Origin: Mucilaginibacter polytrichastri
Lineage (GTDB): Bacteria; Bacteroidota; Bacteroidia; Sphingobacteriales; Sphingobacteriaceae
NCBI RefSeq assembly: GCF_001911425.1
Contig: NZ_MPPL01000001.1
Location: 5,648,387-5,712,386, forward strand
Length of the DNA stretch: 64,000 nt
Reading direction: 5' to 3'
A program made the position numbers and the translations under genes. Positions 61,141 to 64,000 of the stretch are shown one piece after another (position 1 is the first letter of the stretch; each line of letters starts with the position of its first letter). The notes under the pieces were generated by a model. The model searched no databases and was not told the origin of the DNA. It worked only from the letters and a program-made list of their open reading frames with translations.

Positions 61141-61401
61141 CTACTTCAGTAAGTCCTTGCATTGTTCCACTGCATCAGCCTGTCCGAATAAATCGTTGGT
61201 CAGCTGCATGATACTATTCTTAAATTTTAATGCTGCGGCCTGTTGTTCTGGGTCCAGTTTTTCTGCGGCAGAGGTGAAATTGCGGTCGAAGAAATCATTT
61301 AATTCTTCTTGAAACTGGCTGTACGGGACTTCGTTAAACCTCTTCATGATGGCCGTTAGGGATGAGAAGTCAGGCTGGTCCGAATGCATTTTAGATTCCA
61401 T
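61141..61401 (-). CDS. Small hypothetical protein
   Basis: Protein of 86 residues, mostly helical and acidic (NDFFDRNFTSAAEKLDPEQQAAALKFKNSIMQ). It has no signal and no recognised family. A second ATG four codons later is possible. It is separated from the XRE gene by a 127-base gap that may hold both promoters. Confidence 0.6.
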   Translation of the reverse strand: MESKMHSDQPDFSSLTAIMKRFNEVPYSQFQEELNDFFDRNFTSAAEKLDPEQQAAALKFKNSIMQLTNDLFGQADAVEQCKDLLK

Positions 61402-61528
61402 AGTGTGCGTTAAAATTAAACGATTTAAAAAATAGAGAATTTATCTATAAATATAGAGTTAAAACACTCAAATGCGATTATTTTATCAATAATGCAGAGG
61501 ACAGAATACTTTTAGCGAAAATTAAAGT

Positions 61529-61777
61529 TTGCAAAAAGAAACGTTAACGCATCTGGGCCTGTACCTGGCGAAAAAATCGGTTAATAAAGCCGATGTAGCC
61601 AGAAAAACCGGCTTAAGTACCTATAGAATAAGTCAGCTCTCTATCAATACCAAATCGCACCTTCGGGTTGACGAACTATTTCTAATCGCGTTGGCAATTG
61701 AAGCCGATCCGGCAGAATTATTAGCGTTTGTATGCGAAGATGTCTCTTTACCGTTAAAAGAAAAAGTTAATCAATAA
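61529..61777 (+). CDS. XRE-type helix-turn-helix regulator
   Basis: Small DNA-binding protein of 82 residues: HLGLYLAKKSVNKADVARKTGLSTYRISQLSINTK with the two helices of a Cro/C1-type fold. The only in-frame start before the domain is TTG 61529, with no ribosome site seen, so the start is uncertain. It may be a small phage- or plasmid-type repressor. Confidence 0.75.
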   Translation: MQKETLTHLGLYLAKKSVNKADVARKTGLSTYRISQLSINTKSHLRVDELFLIALAIEADPAELLAFVCEDVSLPLKEKVNQ

Positions 61778-62369
61778 ATATTTGTCGGATCAGTTTGGTA
61801 CCTTCGAGTTCGTTTTGCTCTCTTCATCGAACACCCAGGCAAAAATTCGATTAAGCGAGATTTAATAACTCGGTTGTCTGCTTTCGTATTGAAATAAATA
61901 TCGCTGCTGATCATTCCGCGAACGTAGTTTTAATGCGGAGTTTTGAATCGCTGACCGAGAAGAACCATTTGACGCTGAGGTTGCCAAGTTATATGCTGAA
62001 GTTCGGTACATCACCCCAATCCTATGAATGCGCTCTGTAACGATATCAAGGGATTTTCACCGGTGATATGATCGGGAATAGTATTATTCTGGAAGCTAAA
62101 AGATTAATTATCAGCCTTGATATGAAGTTGCCTATGCCCTGAATTTTGGTGATAATTCTGATTCCTAAATTCTTTAAAAACCAAGAAGTGGTAACGCCCG
62201 AGGTATTTAGGAAACAAATAAGGATGAGGAAGATAAAGCTTTTAATGTGGCTTCTCTAACTATTGGTTATCATCACTTTAGCTGATAACAAAGTATTGTA
62301 ATGTCCAATAAAATTACAATCTGTTTTAAACTAATAGACAGGATCTTTCTAACCCATTCATCGAAAGGG
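61778..62369. other. Intergenic region with an AraC relic
   Basis: It contains the decayed AraC C-terminal part at 61937-62226. The rest is A/T-rich with no gene I can support. Confidence 0.6.
61937..62226 (+). pseudogene. AraC C-terminal relic with frameshifts
   Basis: Pieces in different frames spell an AraC DNA-binding region: FESLTEKNHLTLRLPSYM, YAEVRYITPIL, NALCNDIKGFSP, TGDMIGNSIILEAKRLI, EVAYALNFGDNSDS and FFKNQEVVTPEVFRKQIR. At least three frame breaks and stop codons separate them. The sequence is not closely similar to the other AraC genes here. Confidence 0.75.
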
Positions 62370-62789
62370 TTACTTTTCGCCTTTAACAAGATCCATATAT
62401 TTATCAAAGTAACCGCGAAAATATTTTACCTCCGATTGTAATTGATCGACCAACAATTCGTACCCGTTTGTATGGTCGTTTACAACATATTGTTTATGAT
62501 TATTTCCTGCCGAATTGGTTTGCGTAAAATGATAAATTTGAGAGATTTCCAATTCCAAAACCTGTTGAATGGTCACGTTATAATGATTGCATAGCTTAAC
62601 TAGAATAATTAAAGGCAATTCATGCATTCCATTCTCAATTTTTTCTATGATCTCCGGTTTAATTTCCAGTGCACTTGCTACACTTTTAATTTCTTCTTTT
62701 TTGTCCGTGCGGATTGTGAATAGGTTTTTCCCAATTGTTCTTAAAAGATCGCCAGGGATAACTTCCTGAACTTTACCATTTTTTGTCAT
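62370..62789 (-). CDS. XRE-family regulator (tandem copy 1)
   Basis: Protein of 139 residues: an N-terminal Cro/C1 helix-turn-helix (LLRTIGKNLFTIRTDKKEEIKSVASALEIKPEIIEKIENG), a linker (LPLIILVKLCNHYNVTIQQVLELE) and a C-terminal part (FTQTNSAGNNHKQYVV, LLVDQLQSEVKYFRGYFDKY) shared with the neighbour. The shared tail probably dimerises or binds a ligand. It begins 5 bases after its paralogue's stop. Confidence 0.85.
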   Translation of the reverse strand: MTKNGKVQEVIPGDLLRTIGKNLFTIRTDKKEEIKSVASALEIKPEIIEKIENGMHELPLIILVKLCNHYNVTIQQVLELEISQIYHFTQTNSAGNNHKQYVVNDHTNGYELLVDQLQSEVKYFRGYFDKYMDLVKGEK

Positions 62790-62794
62790 TATAA

Positions 62795-63202
62795 TTAATC
62801 TATAGGTGAATTTTTTTCTGAATGTTTTTCAAAGAACTTGCGAAGATAATTAACTTCAGATTGAAGCTGCGCTATTAAAATGTCATAACCGTCTGCTAAT
62901 TCATGAACTACATATTGTTTGTGATGATTTCCGGTTTGATTTTTTTGAGTAAAATAAAAGATTTGATTGGTGTCCAAATTTAATACTTGCTGCAAAGTTA
63001 CGTCGAAATGATTGCAAAGCTTAATCAATAATTCCAAAGTAATATTGTAAGCACCACTCTCTATTTTGCTTACGACGGGATGAGTCAAGCCAATTGATTT
63101 TGCAACTCCATATTGCGTTTCTCTTTTTGCATTTCTGATCGCTGAAAGATTACGTCCTAATGAAATCAGAACTTCGTCGACTAAAATAGGCTTATTCATC
63201 AT
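62795..63202 (-). CDS. XRE-family regulator (tandem copy 2)
   Basis: Protein of 135 residues: helix-turn-helix (SLGRNLSAIRNAKRETQYGVAKSIGLTHPVVSKIESG), then the same architecture as copy 1 with FTQKNQTGNHHKQYVV and LIAQLQSEVNYLRKFFEKH. The two are a tandem duplication that has diverged. Alternative in-frame ATG at 63199. Confidence 0.85.
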   Translation of the reverse strand: MMNKPILVDEVLISLGRNLSAIRNAKRETQYGVAKSIGLTHPVVSKIESGAYNITLELLIKLCNHFDVTLQQVLNLDTNQIFYFTQKNQTGNHHKQYVVHELADGYDILIAQLQSEVNYLRKFFEKHSEKNSPID

Positions 63203-63836
63203 TAATTAAATAAAACATTAAGTTACAAATTGTAACTGACGGGAACAAATTTTATTTATTTTTTAGCCGTATAATGATGGCTTATTGTCAATTTTGTGTT
63301 GAATGAAAGTCATTCGTTGAAAAATAGTAATTTAGCGCTTCTTCAGGAAAGAAGGTAAGCGCTTAACGGGTCTCGCACTCCGAATCTGACAATTCTTAAG
63401 AACCGCGAGAGTAAGTTTAAGCGCCCAATCCCTATATCAATAGGGTTGGGCCTACTTACGTATTTGTGGTTCTATCGCTTCGGCGGCGGCTTTGTCAGAG
63501 CCGGGAGTGCAAGTGGCGGAGTAGGTTTCAACCCTATTGATTTATAAGCCTACAGAGACTTGTTGTTGATTTTATCAATAATGAGCAAAAATTTAAACAT
63601 ATCTCTCCGACTGTATTTCTTTTCTGAATTTATCCATCAGCATTTTCTTTTTATCTATGCCGGTTTAGCTTTTAATTTAATTGCTTTCCCCTCATCATAC
63701 CAACTCATTAAATTTTCGATCACTAAAGAAACGGTCGGCCAGATAAAATTTTATCCCTTAAAACCCAAAAAACCTACGTAGCGGTTCAATTAAACTTAAG
63801 TAATTCAAATTATTTTCTTATTAAACCAGCAAAAAA
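63203..63836. other. Region with long inverted structure and a doubtful small frame
   Basis: Bases 63359-63559 hold the inverted-repeat structure described separately. A 66-residue frame from ATG 63581 to 63781 has one hydrophobic stretch (FIHQHFLFIYAGLAFNLIAF) but no ribosome site or family match; I treat it as unproven. The rest is A/T-rich. Confidence 0.55.
63359..63559. repeat. Nested inverted-repeat structure
   Basis: Several paired segments: CACTCC...TCTGACAA (63376-63392) with TTGTCAGA...GGAGTG (63492-63509); AGAACC (63399) with GGTTCT (63468); GTAAG (63411) with CTTAC (63455); CCCAA-T-CCCTA (63425) with TAGGGTTGGG (63441). A competing 12-base pair links ATCAATAGGGTT (63436-63447) with AACCCTATTGAT (63530-63541), extended by CCTAC and GTAGG. 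Confidence 0.65.
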
Positions 63837-64000
63837 ATGAAAGCAATTTTACGCTTAATGGGAATCCTATTACCCAAAAAAAAGCGAAAGCATAAAAATA
63901 ATATCATCGCCATTTTGATAATAATGAGCTTATTAACGCCAACTTCCATCATAGCACAATCGGCGTATTATAGTGTGATAGGCATCGTAAGGACATCCGA
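63837..64000 (+). CDS. 5' part of an exported protein, cut by the window end
   Basis: From ATG 63837 the frame stays open to the end, 54 residues so far: a basic start (LPKKKRKHKNN), a hydrophobic helix (IIAILIIMSLLTPTSIIA) ending AQS, a probable signal peptide, then SAYYSVIGIVRTS. No family is recognised from this piece. Partial. Confidence 0.6.
   Translation, partial: MKAILRLMGILLPKKKRKHKNNIIAILIIMSLLTPTSIIAQSAYYSVIGIVRTS

Noticed and set aside
63581-63781. 66-residue frame with a hydrophobic stretch
   Set aside because: Possible, but Phe/Leu-rich A/T sequence gives such frames by chance; no start signal or homology is visible.
35842-63900. Right copy of the tRNA-Asn 3' end as attachment site
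   Set aside because: I looked for the T-arm and acceptor sequence (GTTCGAGCCCAGCC, CTCAGGAGC) downstream and did not see one.
1-64000. CRISPR array or phage structural genes
   Set aside because: No regularly spaced repeats of 24-40 bases with unique spacers, and no capsid, tail, portal or terminase-like proteins were seen.

Overview
The window looks like a chromosome segment of a Bacteroidota bacterium of the Sphingobacteriaceae (Mucilaginibacter- or Pedobacter-like). This rests on the complete alternative complex III operon in the Bacteroidota order, the family-specific proteins (DUF3341 ActD, GIN-domain, DUF4286 and TPR proteins), the Bacteroidota promoter shape (TTG, about 20 bases, TAnnTTTG) seen at several genes, and palindromic intergenic repeats of the GTCATTGCGAGG...GAAGCAATC and GTCAT...GAACTTGTTTC kinds. 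The assignment below phylum level is inference.

Positions 1 to about 35,800 are core chromosome. A deoxyhypusine-synthase-like gene is followed by one long respiratory block on the + strand (1,987-18,674): actABCDEF (alternative complex III, quinol to cytochrome c/oxidase), coxBA (aa3-type oxidase core), ctaA and ctaB (heme A synthesis), two subunit III genes, subunit IV, a Sco copper chaperone, a DUF420 protein and a small CxxC membrane protein. DUF983, DUF2461, OmpA-like and phosphoesterase genes follow. An IS481-type insertion sequence with 33-bp inverted ends and a 5-bp target duplication sits inside a palindromic repeat. After it come rfbC, a DUF4286 gene and a TPR gene on the - strand; an operon of a catalytically dead S9-peptidase-like lipoprotein, a sensor kinase and an OmpR-type regulator; a GIN-domain protein; an outer-membrane-like protein with a GT39 glycosyltransferase; and a PfkB sugar kinase.

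At 35,842 lies tRNA-Asn(GTT), followed directly by a tyrosine recombinase. This marks the left end of an accessory region that runs to the end of the window with no right attachment site seen. It is a patchwork of small cassettes, each pairing a transcription regulator (AraC, HxlR, Crp/Fnr or TetR) with one redox enzyme or hydrolase, plus regulator relics (two AraC, one Crp, one LytTR) that show gene turnover.

The most interesting signals are regulatory. (1) A Crp-type gene, then 5 bases, then the palindrome TAACA-WW-TGTTA, then 52-53 bases, then an oxidoreductase: seen twice intact and once as a relic. (2) Three HxlR genes, each divergent from a different oxidoreductase, each with a word repeated about 18 bases apart in the shared promoter. 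(3) Two promoters sharing an 81-bp bipartite element with AraC-like 21-base direct repeats. (4) A TetR operator present in front of both the regulator and its neighbouring hydrolase. Other points are a probable frameshift splitting a ferric-reductase-like gene, lineage-type or real losses of metal and heme ligands in the oxidase assembly genes, and a long inverted-repeat structure near 63,360-63,560.
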